A stretch of 64,000 nucleotides of DNA from Acetobacter malorum (GTDB lineage: Bacteria > Pseudomonadota > Alphaproteobacteria > Acetobacterales > Acetobacteraceae), in NCBI RefSeq assembly GCF_001580615.1, contig NZ_LHZC01000056.1:248001-312000 (forward strand), written 5' to 3'. Below, piece by piece: positions 29,225 to 36,718 of the stretch. Under the pieces are notes generated by a model. It was not told the DNA's origin and ran no database searches. It was given only the letters and a program-made list of their open reading frames with translations. How positions within the stretch are numbered: position 1 is the stretch's first letter; each line of letters begins with the position of its first letter. Both the position numbers and the translations under genes were made by a program.

Positions 29225-30148
29225 ATGTCGCACGTGCCGCAAATTCGTGATTTGATCATGAAACGGCGCCAGCTGATAGCATCAGTCGGCCTGACGGCAG
29301 CAACTGCTGTCGTTGGCCACAAGGCAGCGGCAAATCCGTATCGCGCCTCGCCACCCAGCACCTGGGATCGCATCGCGCTTACGCGAAAACTACGGGTTGG
29401 CGCCGCCTTGCTGGAACCTTGGTATTTCAAGGATATTCTGCATTCAGGGGCGCCGGGGAGCGTCACAGTGGGGGCCGATATGTGGCGCGGGATCTGCCCG
29501 GTGCTGGCGGCCGATCTCGCCCGGACACTTGAGGTCGATCTCGAAATTGTCGAAACGACATGGGCCAATGCCGTTACCGGCCTGCAGGTGGACCAGTACG
29601 ATGTCATGTTTATGTTGGAGTCGACGCCGCGGCGCGCTCTGGCGGTCGATTTCCTGCCAGTGCCCATGCTTTGGTACCCATTGGGGGTGCTGGCGGACGA
29701 GAGGATCTCGATTGCCCGGTGGTCAGATCTGAACGATAGTCGCTACAGTCTGGCTGTAGCGCTCGGCTCCAATTCCGATGAATATGTAACCTCAGTCGCA
29801 CCACGGGCCAATATCCTGCGCTTTCGTAGCAGCGCGGAGATAATTGCCGCGTTCCAGTCAGGTCGGGTCAACGGCGGCGTACTCTCGGCAATGGCCGCCG
29901 ATATCGCTCGCGTGCATATAGGAACCGGTAAGACAATCCTACCCATGCCGGTTCTGTCTGTGCCCGGTGGCGTAGCAGTGCGAAAGGAAGAGGATAACAG
30001 GTGGAAGGAATTCCTGACCGCTTTCGTCACCCGTTACTACAATACCGGTAAGATGGAAGAAATATACAATACATTTCTGCGCTATCGCGGGGTCAATGCT
30101 GATACCGCCGTTTCGCTAAACCGGCAGGATTGGGGAATAAAGCAGTGA
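29225..30148 (+). CDS. Amino-acid-type ABC transporter periplasmic binding protein
   Basis: A 307-residue family-3 extracellular solute-binding protein. An export signal follows ATG 29258 (MKRRQLIASVGLTAATAVVG, with a twin-Arg-like KRRQLI start and cleavage near KAAA); ATG 29225 is the first in-frame start and which one is used is uncertain. The mature part has the two-lobe layout of polar amino acid binders (LRVGAALLEPWYF, ADLARTLEVDLEIVETTWAN, VDQYDVMF, and SLAVALGSNSDEYV). It is followed by two permeases and an ATPase, forming a complete importer. Specificity is unknown; the enzymes around it suggest an amino acid or amine. Confidence 0.88.
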   Translation: MSHVPQIRDLIMKRRQLIASVGLTAATAVVGHKAAANPYRASPPSTWDRIALTRKLRVGAALLEPWYFKDILHSGAPGSVTVGADMWRGICPVLAADLARTLEVDLEIVETTWANAVTGLQVDQYDVMFMLESTPRRALAVDFLPVPMLWYPLGVLADERISIARWSDLNDSRYSLAVALGSNSDEYVTSVAPRANILRFRSSAEIIAAFQSGRVNGGVLSAMAADIARVHIGTGKTILPMPVLSVPGGVAVRKEEDNRWKEFLTAFVTRYYNTGKMEEIYNTFLRYRGVNADTAVSLNRQDWGIKQ

Positions 30149-30170
30149 TGCCCCCTCTTTCTACCGGGCT

Positions 30171-30863
30171 ATGACCGGATACCGTTCTACTATGCCTTAT
30201 CATTGGGATTTTATGGCGGTTCTACAAGATTATCGCCTGTTTATCGAAGGGGCGAAGGGCACGTTGATCCTGACGACCTTATCCCTATTGCTCGCAATCC
30301 CTCTGGGGGCGCTCCTGTGCGCCCTACGGGTGCTGCGCATTCCGCTTCTTGGTGCCTGGAGTGCCGCTTACGTCGACATCCTTCGCGCCGTTCCGGCCAT
30401 CGTTCTGTTCTATTGGTTGTTTTTTGCCTTCCCGATGATCACAGGCCTCGGCCTGTCGGCGCTCGTCGTCTCGGTGGGCGCTGTGGCATTGCAATCAGCC
30501 GCCTTCTTCAGCGAAGTTTTCCGTAGCGGGCTGAACGCAATACCACGCGGACAATGGGAAGCCGCTTTGTCTCTCGGCATGAGTCGCCATACAGCATTTC
30601 TGTTCGTCATTGCGCCGCAATCATTACGTGCGCTACTGCCCAGCTTCATGACCCGAGCTATTGACCTGATCAAGACGACGACATTCGCATCGGTCATCTC
30701 TTACAACGAAATCGTCTATGCTGCGTCGCAGGTCACGGCGAGCACCTATCATCCTATTGAAACGTATGTCGTTCTCGGCGGCATCTTTTTCGTGCCGATT
30801 TTCGTCCTCAGCATGTTTGCGCGCTCCATGGAGCGGCGTCTCGGCCGGGGCAGGTCACAATGA
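30171..30863 (+). CDS. Polar amino acid ABC transporter permease (first)
   Basis: A 230-residue inner-membrane permease of the HisM/GlnP type with about five membrane segments. The transporter-coupling loop reads EAALSLGMSRHTAFLFVIAP and the family stretch DILRAVPAIVLFYWLFF is present. The start may be 30171 or 30192. Its last codons overlap the next permease by four bases (ATGA), which indicates translational coupling. It forms a heterodimer with the following gene product. Confidence 0.9.
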   Translation: MTGYRSTMPYHWDFMAVLQDYRLFIEGAKGTLILTTLSLLLAIPLGALLCALRVLRIPLLGAWSAAYVDILRAVPAIVLFYWLFFAFPMITGLGLSALVVSVGAVALQSAAFFSEVFRSGLNAIPRGQWEAALSLGMSRHTAFLFVIAPQSLRALLPSFMTRAIDLIKTTTFASVISYNEIVYAASQVTASTYHPIETYVVLGGIFFVPIFVLSMFARSMERRLGRGRSQ

Positions 30864-31540
30864 GGCATACATGGGATTTCAGCTTTCTGGTGCATTATTT
30901 ATTACCATTGGGCCGGGGACTTATGAATACCATATGCCTGTCAGGTGTGGTCATGGTCGCCGGATTCACCCTCGGCCTGCTGGCGGCTATTGCCGCCATG
31001 TCTCCACTTCGCACCGTCCGGATGGCATCTGCAGCCTATGTCGAACTACTCCGCAATGTTCCGGCACTCGTCATTTTATTCCTGTTTTTTTACGTAATCC
31101 CGGTTCTCACCGGCTTTCAGAATGATCGCTTTCTGACTGCATGCGTCGCTTTTTCCCTTTATACCAGCGCTTATTTTTGCGAGATTCTGCGTGGAGGTTT
31201 TCTTGCGGTCGATCCTGGGCAGTGGGAAGGTGGCCAGGCATTAGGGCTGTCGCGCGCCGGAATTTTCTGCTGGATCATCGCGCCGCAGATCATACGAGCG
31301 GCGATGCCGTCCCTGGCCAATGAGGCCATAGAAATCGTCAAGATCAGCACCGTGGCCTCGACCATCGCTTTTCCGGAATTTCTCTATCAAACCAAGATTG
31401 TCAGCGATATCGAATACCGCCCCATCGAAACCTATACGGCATCCGCCATCGTGATGACCATCCTGATCCTGACCCTGACATGGGTAAGCCGGATCGCAGC
31501 GCGACACTTCGCAGGCCATCGGAGGAAAGAAAGAGAATGA
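30860..31540 (+). CDS. Polar amino acid ABC transporter permease (second)
   Basis: A 226-residue paralogous HisQ/GlnP-type permease. It has the [17 protein letters not shown] segment and the ATPase-contact loop [20 protein letters not shown]. Its start overlaps the previous permease and its stop overlaps the start of the ATPase gene (ATGA at 31537), so all three are cotranslated. Confidence 0.9.
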   Translation: MRHTWDFSFLVHYLLPLGRGLMNTICLSGVVMVAGFTLGLLAAIAAMSPLRTVRMASAAYVELLRNVPALVILFLFFYVIPVLTGFQNDRFLTACVAFSLYTSAYFCEILRGGFLAVDPGQWEGGQALGLSRAGIFCWIIAPQIIRAAMPSLANEAIEIVKISTVASTIAFPEFLYQTKIVSDIEYRPIETYTASAIVMTILILTLTWVSRIAARHFAGHRRKERE

Positions 31541-32313
31541 GCGTGATAGCGGTCAGAAATATTCACAAGCGCTTCGGCAACCAGGATGTGCTGAAAGGGA
31601 TCGACCTCAGTGTGGCGAAAGGCGAGACGGTCGTATTGCTCGGCTCCAGTGGCTCGGGGAAAAGCACCATCCTGCGCACTCTGAATCTGCTCGACTTGCC
31701 AGACGAGGGTGATGTTTTCCTGCACGGCAACAAGCTGGGCCAGCCACGCCCTGATGGCACGCGCCGTTATCGTGAAGGCGAACTGCGGAGTTTGCGCCGG
31801 CGCGTGGGGATGGTCTTTCAGCATTTCAACCTGTTTCCTCACCTGACGGTAGAAGAAAACATTATGATTGGTCTGCGGCGCGTCCTGAATTACAGCATCA
31901 CGCAGGCACGGGAAAAAGCGCGGCATCATCTGCATCATGTAGGTCTTGCCGAGAAGGCTCTGGCCTTCCCAGATACCCTTTCCGGCGGCCAGCGTCAGCG
32001 GGTAGCGATCGCGAGGGCACTGGCAATGGACCCGGACGTAATGCTGTTCGATGAAGCCACCTCGGCACTTGATCCTGAGCGCGTCAGCGAGGTTTTGCGG
32101 ACGATGAGGCAATTATCGCAAGAAGGCACCACGATGGTCGTCGTAACCCACGAGTTAGGCTTTGCCTACAACGTGGCGGACCGCGTCGTTTTTCTGCATG
32201 GCGGTCGCATTCTTGAGCAGGGTACTCCTACGGAGATTCTTCTGCACCCCACCCACGCTCCCACCCGGGAATTCCTGCACGCGCACACGGAATTCCGGTT
32301 GCCCAGCGCATAG
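31537..32313 (+). CDS. Polar amino acid ABC transporter ATP-binding protein
   Basis: A 258-residue ATPase of the GlnQ/HisP type. The start at 31537 overlaps the permease stop and has GGAGGAAAG upstream; the frame is open back to 31480 but that part lies inside the permease. Walker A is GSSGSGKST, the signature motif [16 protein letters not shown], Walker [14 protein letters not shown] and the switch His is in VVTHELG. It energises the importer formed with the two preceding permeases and the binding protein. Confidence 0.93.
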   Translation: MSVIAVRNIHKRFGNQDVLKGIDLSVAKGETVVLLGSSGSGKSTILRTLNLLDLPDEGDVFLHGNKLGQPRPDGTRRYREGELRSLRRRVGMVFQHFNLFPHLTVEENIMIGLRRVLNYSITQAREKARHHLHHVGLAEKALAFPDTLSGGQRQRVAIARALAMDPDVMLFDEATSALDPERVSEVLRTMRQLSQEGTTMVVVTHELGFAYNVADRVVFLHGGRILEQGTPTEILLHPTHAPTREFLHAHTEFRLPSA

Positions 32314-32325
32314 AAGGACGTTCGT

Positions 32326-33330
32326 GTGCTGATCCATCTGAGCCGGGCCGATGCACTGGCCCTTGCCTTTGATATTATGACGCATGCAGGAGCCCGGCCA
32401 GAAGTAGCCGGAATGATTGCTGACTGTCTGGTCCGTGCAGAATGCGACGGCGTTCTCAGTCATGGGCTGTCACGCCTGCCGGACCACGTTGCATCAATCC
32501 GTGCGCACTGGGCCGATCCCGCCGCGTTGCCCGATATCGTGCAGGTGCGGCCCGGCCTCCTGCGTGCCGATGGTGGCAACGGCTTCACGCCAGTTGCCGC
32601 CAGCATGGCCCGAAACCGCCTAACCGAAATGGCTCGGCAAGAAGGCCTGGCTGCGTTGTGCGTGCGTAACACGCATCATTTAGGGGCGCTGTGGTGCGAC
32701 ATCGAACCTTTGGCCGAAGAGGGGCTGGTGGCTGCCAGTTTCGTGCACTCCAGACCTCGCATGGCACCCTACGGCGCGAAGAAGGCTTTAATCGGCACCA
32801 ATGCCATGGCTTTCGCCTTTCCCGACGGACGAGGCGGGGCCATTACTTTCGACCAGGCATCAAGCGTGCTTTCTGTAGGTGACGTGCGCCGCCACGCTCG
32901 CGAGGGCCGCCCCCTTCCCCCAGCCGCCGGACTGACCCGCGAAGGCAGCCCGACGACTGCGGCAGACGACATCATGAATGGTGGTCCCCTTCTGCCGTTC
33001 GGTGGCCATAAGGGAGCTTCGATCGCCTTGATGGTGGAAATTATGGCAGCCGCAATGACGGGCGCGGCATTCGGTTTTGAAGACCATTCGTCCCGTTATC
33101 CCGGGGCAGCCAGTTCGAATGCGGGACTGTTTCTTCTGGTCATGGACCCGGCCATCACCTCCGGCAACGATGCCACGGAGCGCTTCATGCATCTCATCGC
33201 GCATCTGCATTCTGATCCGGACATTCGCCTGCCCGGCGAAAGAAGACACGCAAACCGCGCGCATGCCATGCAGAACGGCATCACTATCGAAGAAGATCTG
33301 GCGAATATCCTTTTTTCGTTACGGCCTTAA
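32326..33330 (+). CDS. LDH2/malate dehydrogenase-type NAD(P) oxidoreductase
   Basis: A 334-residue member of the family that includes ureidoglycolate dehydrogenase AllD, sulfolactate dehydrogenase and delta1-piperideine-2-carboxylate reductase (DpkA). The start is GTG 32326 with AGAAGGACG upstream, 12 bases after the ATPase stop. Family features are CDGVLSHGLSRLPDHVASI near the N terminus, CVRNTHHLGALW in the active-site region and PFGGHKGASIALMVEIMA toward the C terminus. Substrate can be a 2-hydroxy acid/2-oxo acid or a cyclic imino acid. Beside a DAO-type oxidase and amino acid importer, imine or 2-oxo acid reduction is plausible but unproven. Confidence 0.87.
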   Translation: MLIHLSRADALALAFDIMTHAGARPEVAGMIADCLVRAECDGVLSHGLSRLPDHVASIRAHWADPAALPDIVQVRPGLLRADGGNGFTPVAASMARNRLTEMARQEGLAALCVRNTHHLGALWCDIEPLAEEGLVAASFVHSRPRMAPYGAKKALIGTNAMAFAFPDGRGGAITFDQASSVLSVGDVRRHAREGRPLPPAAGLTREGSPTTAADDIMNGGPLLPFGGHKGASIALMVEIMAAAMTGAAFGFEDHSSRYPGAASSNAGLFLLVMDPAITSGNDATERFMHLIAHLHSDPDIRLPGERRHANRAHAMQNGITIEEDLANILFSLRP

Positions 33331-33378
33331 CTGCTTAACTTAGCGCAAAAATATCCTCTGACATCTGGGAGAATTCAC

Positions 33379-34488
33379 ATGAGCGGACCTGTTCTCTTCA
33401 CACCGATAGACATTCAGGGCCTAACCCTGCCCAACCGGATCGTCGTGGCACCCATGTGCCAGTATTCCGCTATCGACGGCCAAATGACGGACTGGCATCT
33501 GACCCACCTTGGCTCCATGGCGCTTTCTGGCGCAGGACTGTTAACAATCGAAGCCACAGCCGTAATGCCCGATGGACGCATCACTTATGCGGATGTCGGC
33601 CTGTGGGATGATCAGACTGAAAATGCCATGCGCCGTGCTCTGGACGTTGTCCGGGCAACTTCAGACGTTAAAATCGCCATCCAACTCTCCCATGCCGGAC
33701 GTAAGGCATCATGCGAGGTGCCGTGGAAAGGTGGAGCGCAAATCGCCCCCAACATGGCGAACGGCTGGCAAACGGCCGCGCCCTCGGATCTACCTTTTCA
33801 GCCAACTGATCATGCGCCCATGAGGCTAGACCGCGAAGGCATGGTCAGAATACGCGACGCCTTTGTCGCATCCGCTCATCGAGCCGCCAGAATGGAGATT
33901 GATGCCGTGCAGTTGCACGCGGCACATGGCTATCTTTTGCATCAGTTCCTTTCTCCCCTATCAAACCAAAGGGACGATTCCTATGGAGGGACGCTCGAAA
34001 ACCGGATGCGCTTCCCATTGGAAGTGTTCGACGCCGTACGTACGGCATTGCCTCACCACCCGGTCTCCGTTCGCGTATCGGGAACTGACTGGGTGGAGAA
34101 TGGTTGGGACATTGAACAGACCACTGCTTTCTCAAAGGCGCTCGAGGCACGCGGCTGCGACGCCATCCACGTTTCCAGTGGTGGAGTAAGCCCCCGGCAA
34201 AATATTTCGGTTGCCCCAGGATACCAAGTTCCACTGGCCCGTGCGGTTAAGCGGGAAACGTCCATCCCCGTTGTGGCCGTTGGCCTGATTACAGGCTTCG
34301 AACAGGCCGAAGCTATCGTGGCTACGGGCGATGCTGACATGATCGCCATTGCACGTACGATCCTTTACGATCCGCGCTGGCCTTGGCACGCAGCAGCGCA
34401 TCTCGGAGGTCATGTTAAAGCGCCCAACCAGTACCTCCGTTGTCAGCCACACATACATCAAGACCTCTTCAAAGTTCCATCATCATGA
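33379..34488 (+). CDS. Old-yellow-enzyme family NADH:flavin oxidoreductase (YqjM-like)
   Basis: A 369-residue FMN-dependent TIM-barrel ene-reductase of the YqjM/XenA class. The class-defining Cys is Cys27 in APMCQYSA. The substrate-binding region includes QLSHAGRKA, then LHAAHGYLLHQFLSPLSNQR and DDSYGGTLENR, the family's FMN-anchoring block. The C terminus has MIAIARTILYDPRWPWHAA. Members reduce activated C=C bonds or act in N-demethylation and ring-reduction pathways. It is the last gene of the rightward module, 48 bases after the LDH2-type gene, with an IS remnant beyond it. Confidence 0.92.
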   Translation: MSGPVLFTPIDIQGLTLPNRIVVAPMCQYSAIDGQMTDWHLTHLGSMALSGAGLLTIEATAVMPDGRITYADVGLWDDQTENAMRRALDVVRATSDVKIAIQLSHAGRKASCEVPWKGGAQIAPNMANGWQTAAPSDLPFQPTDHAPMRLDREGMVRIRDAFVASAHRAARMEIDAVQLHAAHGYLLHQFLSPLSNQRDDSYGGTLENRMRFPLEVFDAVRTALPHHPVSVRVSGTDWVENGWDIEQTTAFSKALEARGCDAIHVSSGGVSPRQNISVAPGYQVPLARAVKRETSIPVVAVGLITGFEQAEAIVATGDADMIAIARTILYDPRWPWHAAAHLGGHVKAPNQYLRCQPHIHQDLFKVPSS

Positions 34489-34706
34489 AAGGATGAATAG
34501 GTTGATTTTACCCACCACTACTTTGGTAAAAGATTTGCAATAAGGATGCAGGATCTGTTTTCGTGCCGTATCCGCAGCAAGATAAAAAACGTCTCCACAA
34601 AACCTAGGGCAATTCAGTATAGTTGCAATATCAGAATAATGTGAGATGCCGCAGCATTCTTTCGGAATTGGGCCCGGGGTAGCTAGCTGCGCAGTTTTCC
34701 ATCCGT
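34489..34706. other. Short gap before the IS remnant
   Basis: No gene, terminator hairpin or clear repeat was recognised in these 218 bases; transcription of the preceding module must end here or in the IS remnant. Confidence 0.4.
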
Positions 34707-34937
34707 TGGGTCTGGGAACGCCTCTTCGCCCTGGTACAGGAACGTGGACAGGGCTTGGAGACGGTCTTTCTCGACGCCCCCAATATTCGTGCCCATCATA
34801 AGGCCGCTGGGGCCCAAAAAAGGAGACCACAGCGAGACCGTCTTAAAGCGCTTGGCCGCTCTCACGGCGGCTATGGAACCAAGGCCTGCGTAGTCGCTGA
34901 CAGGCGAGGTCGAGCTCACCTTCACTTTGGACTTGTA
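34707..34937 (+). mobile_element. IS5-family (IS427-type) transposase remnant
   Basis: The plus strand reads WVWERLFALVQERGQGLETV, then FLDAPNIRAHHKAAGAQKRR and ALGRSHGGYGTKACVVAD. These are the conserved N2 region and first catalytic Asp of IS5/IS427-type transposases (D-T-VRAH--AAGAKK and GRSRGG--TKIHA--D). No start or remaining core is present, so only a middle fragment survives. It marks the border between the amino-acid-type module and the methionine-type module. Confidence 0.8.
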
Positions 34938-35006
34938 ACGATTTGGTGCCGGTCAGGAGTGGCATAACGAGATAAGTGACCGGCACAAAGCTGTTACAAG
35001 TCCAAA
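34926..35006. repeat. 30-bp imperfect inverted repeat next to metI
   Basis: Arms 34926-34955 and 34977-35006 match in 26 of 30 paired positions. The outer 14 bases (TTTGGACTTGTAAC) and inner ten (TGCCGGTCA plus one) are perfect, with a 21-base spacer. It ends four bases from the metI stop. It could be a large transcript-ending hairpin or two facing ends of a lost mobile element, since the left arm overlaps the IS remnant. Confidence 0.7.
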
Positions 35007-35010
35007 TTGA

Positions 35011-35667
35011 TCATAGATTTCTCCTGAATTTACCCGCTAAAAAATTTCCAAAAATTTGAACAATTATTGTAATAATTACAAGTATCCCAACTATCCAGAG
35101 CATCATGCCTGTATTGAACCTCTGATATCCATAACGGATAGCAAGGTCACCTAATCCGCCAGCTCCAACCACACCCGCCATGGCCGAGGCGCTGATTAGG
35201 GTGACCACTGTAACCGTCAGGCCTGAAATCAATCCGGGTAGGGCTTCTGGCAGCAGTACAGACCATACGACTTTCAGGCGCGTTGCCCCCATGGAGCGTA
35301 TGGCTTCAATCAGCGCCGGGTCCACGTCTTTTAAAGACACTTCTGCAATGCGTGCAAAGTACGGAATAGCGGTGATTGAAAGAGGCACAATCGCAGCTCC
35401 GGTCCCAAGAGCTGTTCCAACCAGAAGACGGGTGAACGGGATGAGCAGGACGAGAAGAATAATAAAAGGTACAGCTCTGGTCAGATCAATAATAAAGCCT
35501 AGCCCTTTGCGAATAACAGGTGACGGCCATAAACCGTTTGGGGCCGTTACAGTCAGAAGCAGCGCTAGTGGTAATCCAAAAATTACGGCAATGGCGGCAG
35601 AAGCAAAAACCATTTCCAGAGTTGCCAGCGTTGCCTTCAGGAACAGATCAAATACCTGATGGGACAT
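35011..35667 (-). CDS. metI: Methionine-type ABC transporter permease MetI
   Basis: A 218-residue inner-membrane permease of the D/L-methionine uptake family. ATG 35667 (MSHQVFDLFL) overlaps the end of metN by 20 bases, as is usual for this pair; an upstream in-frame ATG at 35703 lies deeper in metN. Family landmarks are IRSMGATRLKVVWSVLLPEA (ATPase-contact loop) and SASAMAGVVGAGGLGDLAIR, with FNTGMMLWIVGILVIITIIV near the end. It is the last gene of a TonB receptor-metN-metI operon. Confidence 0.93.
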   Translation of the reverse strand: MSHQVFDLFLKATLATLEMVFASAAIAVIFGLPLALLLTVTAPNGLWPSPVIRKGLGFIIDLTRAVPFIILLVLLIPFTRLLVGTALGTGAAIVPLSITAIPYFARIAEVSLKDVDPALIEAIRSMGATRLKVVWSVLLPEALPGLISGLTVTVVTLISASAMAGVVGAGGLGDLAIRYGYQRFNTGMMLWIVGILVIITIIVQIFGNFLAGKFRRNL

Positions 35668-36691
35668 AGCCAAGCACTTCCATTTTTTCGACGTACTGCA
35701 CAATCCAGTTCAGGGCGTTCTCATCGTCGCGAGAGAGAATAACGAGATGTGTTGCGCACGCATCGGAATAATTTTCGTTCAAATTTACTCTCAGCACGTT
35801 TGATGTAATAGAAAACTGTTCATAAAGAGCAGGAATGAGAGACGTGAATAAGGCACTTTCTGAAACCGTCACACGCAGTGCAAGTAATCCTCCATGCGTT
35901 TTTTCGCTCTGTATAACAGACAGTCGCTGGCCTGAAAGAAAGCTCTGCTCTTCTCCTTCAAAAAACTGCGTGAATGTACGCTTCTCTTTTGCACCTGAAA
36001 AATCCTCTGTCCGTGCATCTTCGGTAATACGCCCCTGTTCTAAAACCATTACACGGCGCGCAAGGCGATGGATCACATCCATTTCATGGGTGATCAGCAC
36101 AATCGTGATGTCAAGTTCCTGATTGATCTTGCTCAGCAAAGCAAGAATAGATGATGTTGTTTCTGGATCCAGAGCAGATGTGGCTTCATCGCACAACAGG
36201 ACCGCCGGATTTGTGGCAAGTGCCCGCGCAATCCCTACCCTTTGCTTTTGTCCACCCGAAAGCTGAGAAGGATGTTTGTTTTCATGCCCTTCCAGTCCGA
36301 CCAGCCCTATCAGTTCCTGAATTCTTGCTGTACGCGCTGATTTGGAAAACCCTGCAATCTCAAGAGTCAGAGAAATATTACCCCACACAGTCCGGGATTT
36401 AAGCAGGTTAAAATTCTGGAAAACCATGCCAATACGCCGGCGAAGTGCAAGGAGTTCCTTTTCTTTCAACCTGCCGATTTCTTGGCCTTCAATAAAAACG
36501 CCTCCCGCATCCGGGGTTTCCGCGCCGTGCAGGCAGCGGAGCAGCGTTGTCTTCCCTGCCCCAGACCGTCCGATAATCCCAACAATGTCGCCTGCCTTTA
36601 TGGAAAAACTCACCCCCTCCAGTACAGGGCTGCCGCCAAAAGCTTTGTAAAGCCGGTCAACTCTCAGACTATCCGTCAGACTCTCAGGCAT
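35648..36691 (-). CDS. metN: Methionine-type ABC transporter ATPase MetN with NIL domain
   Basis: A 347-residue ATPase of the MetNIQ importer. Walker A is GRSGAGKTT, the signature LSGGQKQRVGIARALA, Walker [14 protein letters not shown], and the switch His is in LITHEMD. The C-terminal 75 residues form a NIL-type sensor domain (LLALRVTVSESALFTSLIPA, SNVLRVNLNENYSD) that in E. coli MetN binds methionine and shuts transport down. It follows the TonB receptor gene by 27 bases. The substrate may be methionine or another sulfur compound, because metQ here is coupled to a dioxygenase gene. Confidence 0.94.
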   Translation of the reverse strand: MPESLTDSLRVDRLYKAFGGSPVLEGVSFSIKAGDIVGIIGRSGAGKTTLLRCLHGAETPDAGGVFIEGQEIGRLKEKELLALRRRIGMVFQNFNLLKSRTVWGNISLTLEIAGFSKSARTARIQELIGLVGLEGHENKHPSQLSGGQKQRVGIARALATNPAVLLCDEATSALDPETTSSILALLSKINQELDITIVLITHEMDVIHRLARRVMVLEQGRITEDARTEDFSGAKEKRTFTQFFEGEEQSFLSGQRLSVIQSEKTHGGLLALRVTVSESALFTSLIPALYEQFSITSNVLRVNLNENYSDACATHLVILSRDDENALNWIVQYVEKMEVLGYVPSGI

Positions 36692-36718
36692 GCGATTTCT
36701 CTGAAAATGTGGCGTTGT

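Noticed and set aside
36692-36718. SAM riboswitch ahead of metN
   Set aside because: Only 27 bases separate metN from the TonB receptor stop, too short for any SAM riboswitch class, and no riboswitch-like fold was recognised ahead of the receptor.
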